Of a DNA stretch of 64,000 nucleotides, positions 18,276 through 26,482 are shown piece by piece. Position numbers and translations under genes: made by a program. Positions within the stretch are counted from its first letter, which is position 1, and every line of letters starts with the position of its first letter. Origin of the DNA: Oleiagrimonas soli (GTDB lineage: Bacteria > Pseudomonadota > Gammaproteobacteria > Xanthomonadales > Rhodanobacteraceae); assembly GCF_000761445.1 (NCBI RefSeq), contig NZ_KN196470.1, positions 2,614,453 to 2,678,452 of the forward strand. Reading direction: 5' to 3'. The notes beneath the pieces are model-generated. The model was not told where the DNA came from, did not search any database, and saw only the letters and a program-made list of their open reading frames with translations.

Positions 18276-18396
18276 AAACATCAGCGCCCTGCCCTGCACT
18301 CCATGGCAAGCCATGCACGCCGGCCATCATCGCATCGCGCCACACTGGGGTCCTTCAGCGCAACCGTGACCGCGCACGCGATGCAACGCACGCCGT

Positions 18397-19911
18397 TCAC
18401 TGCGCCTCGAAGCGCACATGCTTGCCGTCGAATACCGCACGCTTGCCGTCGACCTGCGCCAGCAGATGCATGGCCTTGACGGGATCCATGTCCTTGAAGT
18501 GGAAGCTCACCTCGCGCACGCTCAGTGCCTGCGGGTTGTCCAGGATCAGACCCGCCGTCGCCGCAATCGTCTCTGCGGCATCGCGTACGGACTTGTCTCG
18601 CATTTTCGTGCTGACCGTGTTGCGCGCCGGGCAGCCGCGAATCGGCGTGACGTCGAGCCGCACACGGCGTTCGGCCGCTGCCGCATCGCCCTGGCCCAGG
18701 AACTCGGTATGCATGACATGCCCGAACGCACCCGTGAGCTGTTTCGTGTCCGGTGCGTATGCTCCCTTATTCACCTTCACGTCCACGGCCACGCGGTCAT
18801 CCGAGAGCACGTGAAGATGCGTATTCAATACGACATCGCCCAACATCACCTGGCCGTACTGCGCCGCGCGCATGCACAACGCCATGTCCGCGCTCTGCGC
18901 ATGCACATCCTTGCCGTGATGCGATTCGACCTGCATGGCGATGGACAGCTGATATTCCGGTCCGGTCGCCGTGCCGTGCGCCGACACTGTGGGCTCCCCG
19001 GGTATCGCCGTGTTTGCATACACGGCGGTGACAAGGACACCCGCCAACAATGCGGCGCTCAAGACGCCACTGATACGGCGAACAACGGTCGGACGATGCT
19101 TCTTCAGCATGGTGATGCGCTCCTTGACGGGATGGGTTTGCCACGCGCATCCCATCGGCGCAGGCAAGGTGGAAGAAAACTGTGCTTTCAGAAGTACATC
19201 GGCGTAACGACGCGGACGTGTCCCTTCACGGCGCAGCATGGCCGCATCGCAAGCCAGTTCCTGATCCTGGCGTAGACAACGCAACGCCCACCAGGACATC
19301 GGGTTGAACCAAAACGCCGCGCGCAGCACCACGCCGATCAACAAGCACGGCAAGTCGCCGCGTCGGGCATGCATGCGTTCGTGCGCCAGGATCAACGTGC
19401 GTTCATCGGTGTCGTAGCAACGCTCGAAATCCGCCGGAACCAGAATCTTCGGTCGCCAGCATCCGAACAATGCGGGCCCCTCGGCGCTACCGCTCAAACG
19501 CACGACCGGTAATCCGGCGTAGCTTTGCGTCGGCTGCCCCACCCTGCGCACACGACGCGCGAAACGGTACTGGCGAACCGTCTCGTAGAGCAGCACCAGG
19601 GCCCATCCGAGCAACCACACGACCAACCAAACCGTGGCGGCATCGAAGGAAAGCCTCGCCGTCGACGTGGCGGCCGCAGGCACGGCATCCCAGCGCATGC
19701 TCAACCAGATAGGCCATGCCTGTGTCCCGCGCGCGATGTGCGGAATCTGGCTGGCCGCCAACGCCAACAGCGGCAGCCACCACAGACGGCAGGCCTGCTC
19801 CGCGCCGAACGCGCGTCGCCACGGTCGACGCATCAGGCCGACCAGACACAGGCCGGCCGTGACGGCCAGCGTCGCCATCCACAGACGATCCAGCAGCTCA
19901 GCCGCGTTCAT
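18397..19911 (-). CDS. M56-family (BlaR1/MecR1-like) membrane metalloprotease with an STN-like periplasmic tail
   Basis: Membrane zinc protease expected to inactivate its partner repressor (BlaI-like gene upstream) after an external signal. 504 residues. Seen: N-terminal membrane segments, the zinc motif HERMH (His177, Glu178, His181) with the third ligand region ELACD (Glu218), a last membrane segment at about 280-300, then a periplasmic part. That tail is not the penicillin-binding sensor of BlaR1: I see no SxxK or KTG pattern. Instead it has a Cys-containing region and ends (about 464-504) with VSFHFKDMDPVKAMHLLAQVDG, resembling the STN/secretin short domain. Its start overlaps the repressor stop by 14 bases. 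The inducing signal is unknown. Confidence 0.88.
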   Translation of the reverse strand: MNAAELLDRLWMATLAVTAGLCLVGLMRRPWRRAFGAEQACRLWWLPLLALAASQIPHIARGTQAWPIWLSMRWDAVPAAATSTARLSFDAATVWLVVWLLGWALVLLYETVRQYRFARRVRRVGQPTQSYAGLPVVRLSGSAEGPALFGCWRPKILVPADFERCYDTDERTLILAHERMHARRGDLPCLLIGVVLRAAFWFNPMSWWALRCLRQDQELACDAAMLRREGTRPRRYADVLLKAQFSSTLPAPMGCAWQTHPVKERITMLKKHRPTVVRRISGVLSAALLAGVLVTAVYANTAIPGEPTVSAHGTATGPEYQLSIAMQVESHHGKDVHAQSADMALCMRAAQYGQVMLGDVVLNTHLHVLSDDRVAVDVKVNKGAYAPDTKQLTGAFGHVMHTEFLGQGDAAAAERRVRLDVTPIRGCPARNTVSTKMRDKSVRDAAETIAATAGLILDNPQALSVREVSFHFKDMDPVKAMHLLAQVDGKRAVFDGKHVRFEAQ

Positions 19912-20269
19912 CGTCCAGCTCCTCGATCAGGCGCTTGAGTTCGGCGATATCGCGCCGACTGAGCTTGCGCTGTTCACTGAAATGCGCCACCAGCGGCGCG
20001 ACGCGGCCGTCGAACAGACGGTCCAGCAGCCCCTTGCTCTCCTGCGAGACGTAGGCTTCACGCGCAATCAGCGGCGTATACAGGTAACGGCGACCGTCGC
20101 GTTCGGCGCGGATCGCCTTCTTCTTCAGCAAACGGTTGAGCAGGGACTTGACCGTGCCTTCCCGCCAGTCGCGGTCGGCGCCGACCGCCTCGAGAATCTC
20201 TTCCGCGCTGCGCGGCGCACCGCGCCACAGCACTTCCATCACCGCCGCTTCGGCTTCGCTGATGCCCAT
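19898..20269 (-). CDS. BlaI/MecI-type winged-helix repressor
   Basis: Dimeric repressor expected to bind the two palindromes directly upstream and to be removed by the M56 protease. 123 residues. Seen: ISEAEAAVMEVLWRGAPRSAEEI (shown in part), the recognition helix region WREGTVKSLLNRLLKK, the wing RRYLYTPLIA, and a helical dimerisation tail, as in BlaI/MecI. I chose the ATG at 20269, with TGGAG 5 bases before it; an ATG 4 codons earlier lies inside the operator and has no ribosome site. The proximal operator reaches almost to the ribosome site, so binding would block both initiation steps. No beta-lactamase gene is in the window. Confidence 0.92.
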   Translation of the reverse strand: MGISEAEAAVMEVLWRGAPRSAEEILEAVGADRDWREGTVKSLLNRLLKKKAIRAERDGRRYLYTPLIAREAYVSQESKGLLDRLFDGRVAPLVAHFSEQRKLSRRDIAELKRLIEELDDERG

Positions 20270-20280
20270 CGGGAACTCCA

Positions 20281-20294
20281 TTTACACGTGTAAA
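20281..20294. promoter_or_regulatory. Operator 1 of the BlaI-like repressor
   Basis: A perfect 14-base palindrome, TTTACACGTGTAAA. It contains the TACA-N2-TGTA core known for BlaI/MecI operators and lies 12 bases from the repressor start codon. Confidence 0.8.
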
Positions 20295-20303
20295 CGATGA
20301 TTC

Positions 20304-20332
20304 ATTTACACACGTAAACAGAAAAAGGTCAA
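20304..20332 (-). promoter_or_regulatory. Predicted promoter of the blaI-like/M56 operon
   Basis: On the minus strand TTGACC (20332-20327) is followed after exactly 17 bases by GTAAAT (20309-20304). The -10 is poor but overlaps operator 2, consistent with an autoregulated promoter. Confidence 0.5.
20305..20318. promoter_or_regulatory. Operator 2 of the BlaI-like repressor
   Basis: TTTACACACGTAAA, a near-palindromic copy of operator 1, centred 24 bases away. It overlaps the predicted -10 region of the operon promoter, so repressor binding would exclude RNA polymerase. Confidence 0.75.
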
Positions 20333-20360
20333 GCACTTCATGGCGCCTTTGAAGCACGTC

Positions 20361-21005
20361 TCAGTGCACGGGCTTTTCCAGCAGCGGATACAAGGCCTTC
20401 CAGACGTTTTGCAGCACGCGCGGTTCGCCGGCTGCCGTCGGATGCAGGCCGTCCGCCTGCATCAGAGCGGGATCGAGCGCAACGCCGTCGAGCAGGAACG
20501 GCACCAGCGCCGTGTGGTACTGCTGGGCGAGATCGACATAGACCTCGCGCAAGGCGTCGCGGTAGCGCGGCCCGTAGTTCACCGGCAGTTCGATGCCCAG
20601 CAGCAGCACGCGCGCGCCGGCCGCCTGGCTGGCCTCGATCATGGCCGCGAGATTGTCGCGCATGCGATCCAGCGGCAGACCGCGCAGGCCGTCGTTGGCG
20701 CCCAGTTCCAGCACCACGACCCGTGGCTTGTACTGCTTCAGCAGCGCCGGCAGACGGTTGCGACCGCTGAGGCTGGTCTCGCCGCTGATGCTGGCATTGA
20801 TTGCGCGCCAGGCCGGCCGCATATCCTTCAGACGTGCATCGAGCAGGTGGACCCAGCCCTGTTCGGCGGCGATATTGTGCGCAGCGGACAACGAATCCCC
20901 CAGCACCAGCACCGTGCGCGGCGCAGCGGCCTGCACCGGCATCGCGAACCACGCCAGGATGCAGAGGGTCCAAAGGGCATTCAGCAACACGGGAAAACGA
21001 CGCAT
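20361..21005 (-). CDS. tesA: TesA-like periplasmic SGNH esterase / lysophospholipase
   Basis: Thioesterase I / arylesterase / lysophospholipase L1 family, exported to the periplasm. 214 residues. Seen: a signal peptide ending PVQAAA, block I GDSLS with the nucleophile Ser38, block II Gly75 in ISGETS, block III GAND with Asn104, and block V DGLHP with Asp185 and His188, the complete SGNH set. I chose the ATG at 21005, directly before the signal peptide. Its start codon overlaps the start codon of the divergent ABC gene (shared CATG), so each promoter must lie inside the other gene. The tesA/ybbA divergent pairing is also found in E. coli. Confidence 0.93.
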   Translation of the reverse strand: MRRFPVLLNALWTLCILAWFAMPVQAAAPRTVLVLGDSLSAAHNIAAEQGWVHLLDARLKDMRPAWRAINASISGETSLSGRNRLPALLKQYKPRVVVLELGANDGLRGLPLDRMRDNLAAMIEASQAAGARVLLLGIELPVNYGPRYRDALREVYVDLAQQYHTALVPFLLDGVALDPALMQADGLHPTAAGEPRVLQNVWKALYPLLEKPVH

Positions 21006-21690
21006 GACGGAATCCGACAAGGTGGCACTCGATGCCCGCGATGTTAGCAAGCATGTCGTGGGACCGGCCGGACGCATCGACATCCTCGAACGCGTGAACC
21101 TGCGCGTTCCGCATGGCGAGAGCCTGGCCATCGTCGGCGCTTCCGGTTCCGGCAAGACCACCCTGCTCGGCCTGCTGGCCGGTCTGGACACGCCCAGCGG
21201 CGGTCAGATCCATCTCGACGGCCACGCCCTGCACGACAGCGACGAGGAAACCCGCGCCGCGCTGCGCCGGCAACTGGTCGGCTTCGTGTTCCAGTCATTC
21301 CACCTGATGCCGGCGCTGACCGCCGAGGAAAACGTGATGCTGCCGCTGGAACTGGACGGCGGCGAGAACCCGCGCGAACGCGCACGCGCCACGCTGGATG
21401 CGGTGGGCCTGCACGCGCGACGCGGCCACTACCCGCATCAGCTGTCCGGCGGCGAACAGCAACGCGTCGCGCTGGCGCGCGCCTTCGTGCACCAGCCGCG
21501 CATCCTGTTTGCTGACGAACCGACCGGCAACCTCGACCGCCACACCGGCGACAAGGTCCGCGAGCTGCTGTTCGATCTCAACCAGAGCCACGCCACCACG
21601 CTGGTGCTGGTCACGCACGACATGCGCCTGGCCGATCATTGCATGCACATCGCCGAGCTCGACGACGGCCGCCTGAAGGAATCCGCGTGA
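21004..21690 (+). CDS. ybbA: ABC transporter ATP-binding protein (YbbA/LolD type)
   Basis: ATPase of a MacB/LolD-type mechanotransmission ABC system that works with the permease encoded just downstream. 228 residues. Seen: Walker A GASGSGKT at 45-52, the Q-loop in FVFQSFHLMPALTAEENV, signature LSGGEQQRVALARA (147-160), Walker B ILFADEP (167-173), and the H-loop LVTHD. The ATG at 21004 has GGGAAA about 9 bases before it. Its stop overlaps the permease start by 4 bases (GTGA). Position beside tesA supports a YbbAP-like assignment over LolCDE. The natural substrate is not settled. Confidence 0.92.
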   Translation: MTESDKVALDARDVSKHVVGPAGRIDILERVNLRVPHGESLAIVGASGSGKTTLLGLLAGLDTPSGGQIHLDGHALHDSDEETRAALRRQLVGFVFQSFHLMPALTAEENVMLPLELDGGENPRERARATLDAVGLHARRGHYPHQLSGGEQQRVALARAFVHQPRILFADEPTGNLDRHTGDKVRELLFDLNQSHATTLVLVTHDMRLADHCMHIAELDDGRLKESA

Positions 21691-24167
21691 AGCTGCTGCG
21701 CCTGGCCCTGCGCACGCTGCGCCGCGAATGGCGGCTGCCCGAACTGCGCACGCTGGCGGCGGCGCTGGTGCTGGCCGTGGCCGCGCTGGGCGTGGTCGCC
21801 ACGCTGTCGACGCGGGTCGAGCACGGCATCACCGCCAGCGCGGCCGAACTGATCGGCGGCGACATCGGCGTGCACGGCGCCTCGCCGCTGCCGGACGACT
21901 TCGCCGCACGCGCTCATGCGCTGGGATTGAAGACCAGCCGCGTCGCCACCTTCCCCAGCGTCGCCTTCGCCGGCGACCGCAATCAGCTGCTCGACGTGAC
22001 CGCCGTCGACGCGGCCTATCCGCTGCGCGGCAGCCTGCGCACGCGGGATGCGCAGGGGCACGAACACGTCGTACACGGTCCGGCGCGCGGCAACGTCTAT
22101 CTCGATCACCGGGCCCTGAGCGATCTGCAACTGCGCATTGGCCAGCGGGTGCAGGTCGGCGGTCAGGACCTGCGCATCGCCGCCGAGCTGAGCGCACTGC
22201 CCGACGGCGGCCAGCTGGTGTCGATGGCGCCGCGCGTGGTGATGAATCTCGCCGACGCCGAACAGGCCGGATTGCTCGGTGTCGGCAGCCGCGCCGGCCA
22301 CGACCTGCTGATCGCCGGCGCGCCGCCGCAGGTCGCGCGCTACGTCGCCGAGATCCGTCCCCAGTTGCAGAAAGGGCAGCGCCTGATCACGCCGCAGACC
22401 ACGCAGGAACGCATGCGCTCGGCATTCGATCGCGCCGGCGCCTTCCTGCGCCTGACCGCCCTGCTGGCGGCGCTGCTGGCTGGCGTCGCCATCGCCCTCG
22501 CCGCGCAGCGCTATGCGCGCCGCAAGACCGACGAAGTCGCCCTGCTGCGCGCGCTCGGCACACCGCGACGCCGCGTGCTGGGTCTGCTCGCCGGTACGCT
22601 CGCGGCACTCGCCCTGCCCGCGCTGGCGTTGGGCGCGGCGCTGGCGTTGGGGCTGGCACAGCTGGCCTGGCATCTCGCCGGCGCGCTGCTGACGCGGGTG
22701 CCGACCGAGCTGCCGTGGCTGCCGGCGCTGGCCGCCGTCGGCATGGGGCTGGCCGTGCTGATCGGCTTCGCCCTGCCGCCGCTGGCGCGACTGGCCGACG
22801 TGGCCCCGGTCGCCGTGTTCCGTCGCAGCATGACGCGACGCGTGCGCCGCTTCGACGCGCTGTACCTGCTGCCGATCCTCGTCGCAGTCGCCCTGATCGG
22901 CCTGCAGGCCGGCAATCCGCGTCTTGGCCCCATTCTCGCCGCCAGCCTGTTCGGCGTAGTGCTGGCGGCGGTACTGCTGTCGCTGCTGCTGCTGTGGCTG
23001 GCCCGACGCATCGCGCCTGGCGCGCACCCCGGTCTGCGCCTCGGTCTGGCGGCGCTGGCGCGACGACGCAGCCTCAGTCTGATCCAGGCCACGGCGCTGT
23101 CGCTGGGTCTCACCGCGCTGCTGCTGCTCGGCGTGATCGCGCCGTCGCTGCTGCAGAGTTGGCGCAGCGAACTGCCGTCGGACACGCCCAACTGGTTCGT
23201 GCTGAACCTGCAGACCGACCAGCGCCCGGGCTTCGAGCAGGCGCTGCGATCCATGCATGCCGACAAACTCAACATGCTGCCGCTGGCCGTGGGCAAACTG
23301 GTGTCGATCAACGGCACGCCGATCGATGCGATGAAGCTGGACGACCCGGACGCCAAGCGCTGGGCCGACCGCCAGCTGCGCCTGTCGTGGAGCGCCGAAC
23401 TTCCTTCCTCGAACCGCGTGGTCGCCGGCACCTGGCAAGGCGCCGATCCGCCGACGCCGATGGTCTCGATCGACGAGCGCTGGCGCGACTTGTTCCAGCT
23501 CAAGCCCGGCGACCGCATGACGTTCCAGGTCGGCGAAGCGAACCTGACCACGACCGTCTCCAGCGTGCGCAAGGTCGACTGGACCTCGTTCCAGGTCAAC
23601 TTCTTCCTGCTGCTGGACCCCGCGCACGCCGGACGCCTGCCGCATACCTGGATCGCCAGTTTCTATCTGCCGCGCGAAGCCTCGAACACCCTGGCGACAC
23701 TGTCGCGCGACTACCCCAACCTCAGCCTGATCGACGTCAATGCGTTGCTCGATCGCGTGCGCGGCATCATCGACCGCGTCAGCGTGGCCGTGCGCTGGGT
23801 GCTGGGCTTCAGCCTGCTGGCCGGCGTGCTGGTGCTGGTCGCCGCGCTGGCGTCCAGTGCGCGCGAACGCGAACACGAAGCCGCCCTGCTGCGCACGCTC
23901 GGCGCGCACAAGACGCAACTGCGCATCGCCGCGGCCTGCGAATTCGCGCTGCTGGGCCTGATCGCGGGACTGACCGCGGCGCTCGGCGCGGCCGGCGCCG
24001 GCCTCTGGCTGGCGCGGCAAGTGTTCCGTATTCCGCATTACCTGCCGCCGTTGCAGCCGCTGATCGTGACCGCCGCGCTGGCCGCTTTGGCCGTGATGCT
24101 GATCGGCCTGGCCGGCACCCGTCGCGTGATCCGCACTTCGCCGCTGGGACTGCTGCGCCGAGGCTGA
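21687..24167 (+). CDS. ybbP: ABC transporter permease, FtsX/MacB type (YbbP-like)
   Basis: Large inner-membrane permease of the YbbAP system. 826 residues from a GTG at 21687 with AAGGA 7 bases upstream, overlapping the ATPase stop by 4 bases. Seen: one N-terminal membrane helix, a large periplasmic MacB-like domain (about 40-250), a first FtsX block (three helices between about 265 and 400), further helices at about 405-500, a second periplasmic domain, and a final FtsX block near 700-820 with AREREHEAALLRTLGA. This duplicated FtsX arrangement in one chain is the YbbP layout. A role in extracting or expelling hydrophobic compounds is inferred from family members only. Confidence 0.92.
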   Translation: MKLLRLALRTLRREWRLPELRTLAAALVLAVAALGVVATLSTRVEHGITASAAELIGGDIGVHGASPLPDDFAARAHALGLKTSRVATFPSVAFAGDRNQLLDVTAVDAAYPLRGSLRTRDAQGHEHVVHGPARGNVYLDHRALSDLQLRIGQRVQVGGQDLRIAAELSALPDGGQLVSMAPRVVMNLADAEQAGLLGVGSRAGHDLLIAGAPPQVARYVAEIRPQLQKGQRLITPQTTQERMRSAFDRAGAFLRLTALLAALLAGVAIALAAQRYARRKTDEVALLRALGTPRRRVLGLLAGTLAALALPALALGAALALGLAQLAWHLAGALLTRVPTELPWLPALAAVGMGLAVLIGFALPPLARLADVAPVAVFRRSMTRRVRRFDALYLLPILVAVALIGLQAGNPRLGPILAASLFGVVLAAVLLSLLLLWLARRIAPGAHPGLRLGLAALARRRSLSLIQATALSLGLTALLLLGVIAPSLLQSWRSELPSDTPNWFVLNLQTDQRPGFEQALRSMHADKLNMLPLAVGKLVSINGTPIDAMKLDDPDAKRWADRQLRLSWSAELPSSNRVVAGTWQGADPPTPMVSIDERWRDLFQLKPGDRMTFQVGEANLTTTVSSVRKVDWTSFQVNFFLLLDPAHAGRLPHTWIASFYLPREASNTLATLSRDYPNLSLIDVNALLDRVRGIIDRVSVAVRWVLGFSLLAGVLVLVAALASSAREREHEAALLRTLGAHKTQLRIAAACEFALLGLIAGLTAALGAAGAGLWLARQVFRIPHYLPPLQPLIVTAALAALAVMLIGLAGTRRVIRTSPLGLLRRG

Positions 24168-24255
24168 ACGGAAACCTCTCGATGCGCGGCGCACGTCAAC
24201 CGTTTGCGAGGCTGACGCGTTTTTCCTCCCACCACCCCGAACCGAGGAACGCCTC

Positions 24256-24735
24256 ATGCAACGCACATTTCTGCTGTCCGCGCTCGCCACCGCGCTGATC
24301 GCCACCGGCGGTTTCGCTCTGGCTCAACAGACTACGCCGCCCGCGCCGCCGGCACCGGCCAGCCAGCCGATGAAGATGGACGGCGCGCGTCCTGCCTGGA
24401 AGGGTTCGATGGGCGGCCATCGCCACGGCCAACACGGCAAACGCGGCATGCACCGTATGGGCCGCCACGGCGGTCCGGCCGGTGCGGTGATCGCCGACCT
24501 GCGCGAGCTGTCGCATCTCTACGTGCGCTCGGGCAAGGCCGACCAGCTGCCGTCGCTGTACAACGACGTGCTGGCCAAGACCCAGGACCCGATGGTGCGT
24601 AACTACGCCTACCACGCCCTGGCCCGCGCGCAGATGCGTCCGCGCGACAGCGGCGCGGCCATCGCCACGCTGCGCAAGAGCCTCAACGAGGACCTGACGC
24701 GTCTGAACGCCATGAAGGCGAACGCGCCGAAGTAA
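24256..24735 (+). CDS. Exported His/Gly/Met-rich protein of unknown function
   Basis: I do not recognise the family. 159 residues: a signal peptide with predicted cleavage after ALA (GGFALAQQ), a Pro/Ala linker, a Gly-, His- and Met-rich stretch (about 51-73, with His55, 57, 60, 66 and 71), and an alpha-helical C-terminal half with a TPR-like feel (LRELSHLYVRSGKADQLPS then YAYHALARAQMRPRD). The His/Met cluster may bind a metal such as copper or nickel; this is inference. GAGGAAC lies 6 bases before the ATG at 24256. It lies 88 bases after the permease on the same strand and could be cotranscribed with it. A terminator follows. Confidence 0.78.
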   Translation: MQRTFLLSALATALIATGGFALAQQTTPPAPPAPASQPMKMDGARPAWKGSMGGHRHGQHGKRGMHRMGRHGGPAGAVIADLRELSHLYVRSGKADQLPSLYNDVLAKTQDPMVRNYAYHALARAQMRPRDSGAAIATLRKSLNEDLTRLNAMKANAPK

Positions 24736-24757
24736 GGTGACCGCGCGTCGGATCGCG

Positions 24758-24783
24758 GCCCCGGCATCGCACGATGCCGGGGC
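24758..24783. terminator. Strong hairpin between convergent genes
   Basis: A perfect 12-base stem, GCCCCGGCATCG with CGATGCCGGGGC, has a 2-base centre. It lies between the His-rich gene and mazG and can serve both directions; T-tracts are weak. Confidence 0.65.
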
Positions 24784-24791
24784 TTGTCGTT

Positions 24792-25634
24792 TCAGGGTGC
24801 GGCGGCGGCGCGGTCGGACGATGCCGTGTTCTCGCCTTCGCGTTCTTCCTGCTTGACCTGCTGCCACAGCGCTTCCTGGCTGCGCAGATCGCGCTGATCC
24901 ATGAGCGTGCCGTCCGCGGCGGCCAGCGCTTCCATGCGGCGGAAGCGCCGCTCGAACTTGGCGTTGGCGTGGCGCAACGCACGCGAGAAATCGACCTTGG
25001 CGTGACGCGTCAGGTTGACCAGCACGAACAACACGTCGCCGATCTCGTCCTCCAGTCGCGCCGGCTCGCTGCCGGCGTCGAACTCGGCGCGCACCTCGGC
25101 CAGTTCCTCGTCCAGCTTGTCCAGTACCGGACGGTGATCGGGCCAGTCGTAGCCGACCGCCGCCGCGCGCTTCTGCAACTTCAACGCGCGCTTCCACTCG
25201 GGCAAGCCGCGCGCGACGCCGGCCAGCGCGCTGGTGTCTTCTTCCCCTTTGTCGCGACGCTCGGCCGCCTTGATCTGCTCCCAGGCGCGCGTCTGCGCCT
25301 CAGCGTCCTCGAAGCGGGCGTCGCCGAACACGTGCGGATGGCGCCGCACCATCTTGTCGCTGATCGCGCCGACCACATCGGCGAAATCGAACAGGCCCGC
25401 CTCCTCGGCCATGCGCGCATGGAACACCACCTGCAGCAGCAGATCGCCGAGTTCGTCGCGCAGGTCGCCGTAGTCGCGCCGGTCGATGGCGTCGGCGACC
25501 TCGTAGGCTTCCTCGACCGTGTAGGCGGCGATGGAATCGAAATCCTGCTGCACGTCCCACGGACAGCCGCGCTCGGGATCGCGCAGGCGCGCCATGATGG
25601 TCAGCAGTTCGTCGATGGAACGAGGTTCGCTCAT
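24792..25634 (-). CDS. mazG: Nucleoside triphosphate pyrophosphohydrolase MazG
   Basis: Hydrolyses NTPs and dNTPs to monophosphate and pyrophosphate; in E. coli it also affects ppGpp levels. 280 residues, two MazG domains. Seen: CPWDVQQDFDSIAAYTVEEAYE (opening of domain 1, in part), the metal site EEAYE...DELGDLL, and a second copy with DELAEVRAEFD and DEIGDVLFVLVNLTRH. I chose the ATG at 25634; an upstream ATG-like context joins the frame to cysQ non-coding sequence. It is the last gene of gspN-IMPase-nudE-cysQ-mazG, 29 bases after cysQ. Confidence 0.93.
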   Translation of the reverse strand: MSEPRSIDELLTIMARLRDPERGCPWDVQQDFDSIAAYTVEEAYEVADAIDRRDYGDLRDELGDLLLQVVFHARMAEEAGLFDFADVVGAISDKMVRRHPHVFGDARFEDAEAQTRAWEQIKAAERRDKGEEDTSALAGVARGLPEWKRALKLQKRAAAVGYDWPDHRPVLDKLDEELAEVRAEFDAGSEPARLEDEIGDVLFVLVNLTRHAKVDFSRALRHANAKFERRFRRMEALAAADGTLMDQRDLRSQEALWQQVKQEEREGENTASSDRAAAAP

Positions 25635-25663
25635 GATGTCGGTTTCCGCGCTCGCGTGCGCAC

Positions 25664-26473
25664 TCAGGACGCCAGGCGCGCGGCCCAATCGACGCCGGCG
25701 TCGCCCACGGCGATGAATTCGGGATTGAGCAGCGAGTCCTTGCGGTTGTAGCGCAGCGGCTCGCCGTCGAAGGTGCGCACCGCGCCGCCGGCGGCTTCCA
25801 GCACGCACTGCGCAGCCGCGGTGTCCCACTCGGACGTCAGGCCGGCACGCAGATACAGGTCGGCGTCGCCGCGCGCGACCAGACAGAACTTCAGCGACGA
25901 ACCGCGCGCGATCAGCTCGTGCTCGCCCAGTCGCGCCAGCAGCTCGCGCTGGCGTTCGCTGCCGTGCGAGCGGCTGCCGGCAACCGTCAGCGGCGCGTCG
26001 GCCTGGCGCGTGCGCAGCCGCTGCGGCTCGTCGTCCGGACGCTCCTGACGGAACGCGCCATGACCGTGCCGTGCGTAGTAGAGGTCGCCGGTAACGGGCG
26101 TCTGCACCACGCCGAGCACGCTGCGGTCGCCTTCGATCAAGGCGATGTTGACGGTGAACTCGCCGTTGCGCTTGACGAACTCGCGAGTGCCGTCGAGCGG
26201 ATCGACCAGCCAGTAACGCTGCCAGCCGCGCCGCACGTCCCAGGCGATGTCGGCCGACTCCTCGGACAGCACCGGAATCTCCGGCGTCAGCGCCTGCAGG
26301 CTGTCGACGATGATGCGGTGCGCGGCCAGATCGGCGGCGGTCAGAGGCGAATCGTCGGCCTTCTGTTCGACGTCGAAGTCGCGTCCGTAAACCTCCAGAA
26401 TCGCGTCGCCGGCGCGACGGGCAATCCCGATCACGGCGGCGGTCAGCATGTCGTCGCGCAGCAGGTCGTTCAT
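25664..26473 (-). CDS. cysQ: 3'(2'),5'-bisphosphate nucleotidase CysQ
   Basis: Magnesium-dependent, lithium-sensitive type phosphatase that removes 3'-phosphate from PAP, the by-product of sulfate assimilation. 269 residues. Seen: the metal-site motifs SEES (Glu71/72), WLVDPLDGT (Asp91, Asp94) and TSEWDTAAAQ near 215, plus LKADDSP-like KADDSPLTAAD at the start of the fold. AGGAAGGAC precedes the ATG at 26473. nudE ends 9 bases upstream. The pairing of CysQ with NudE is common in gammaproteobacteria, both acting on nucleotide by-products. Confidence 0.93.
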   Translation of the reverse strand: MNDLLRDDMLTAAVIGIARRAGDAILEVYGRDFDVEQKADDSPLTAADLAAHRIIVDSLQALTPEIPVLSEESADIAWDVRRGWQRYWLVDPLDGTREFVKRNGEFTVNIALIEGDRSVLGVVQTPVTGDLYYARHGHGAFRQERPDDEPQRLRTRQADAPLTVAGSRSHGSERQRELLARLGEHELIARGSSLKFCLVARGDADLYLRAGLTSEWDTAAAQCVLEAAGGAVRTFDGEPLRYNRKDSLLNPEFIAVGDAGVDWAARLAS

Positions 26474-26482
26474 GTCCTTCCT

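Noticed and set aside
21636..24305. An 889-codon minus-strand frame across the YbbP-like permease
   Set aside because: Its Gln/Arg/Gly-rich sequence is typical of antisense shadows in high-GC genes; the plus-strand permease has a ribosome site, coupling and membrane segments.
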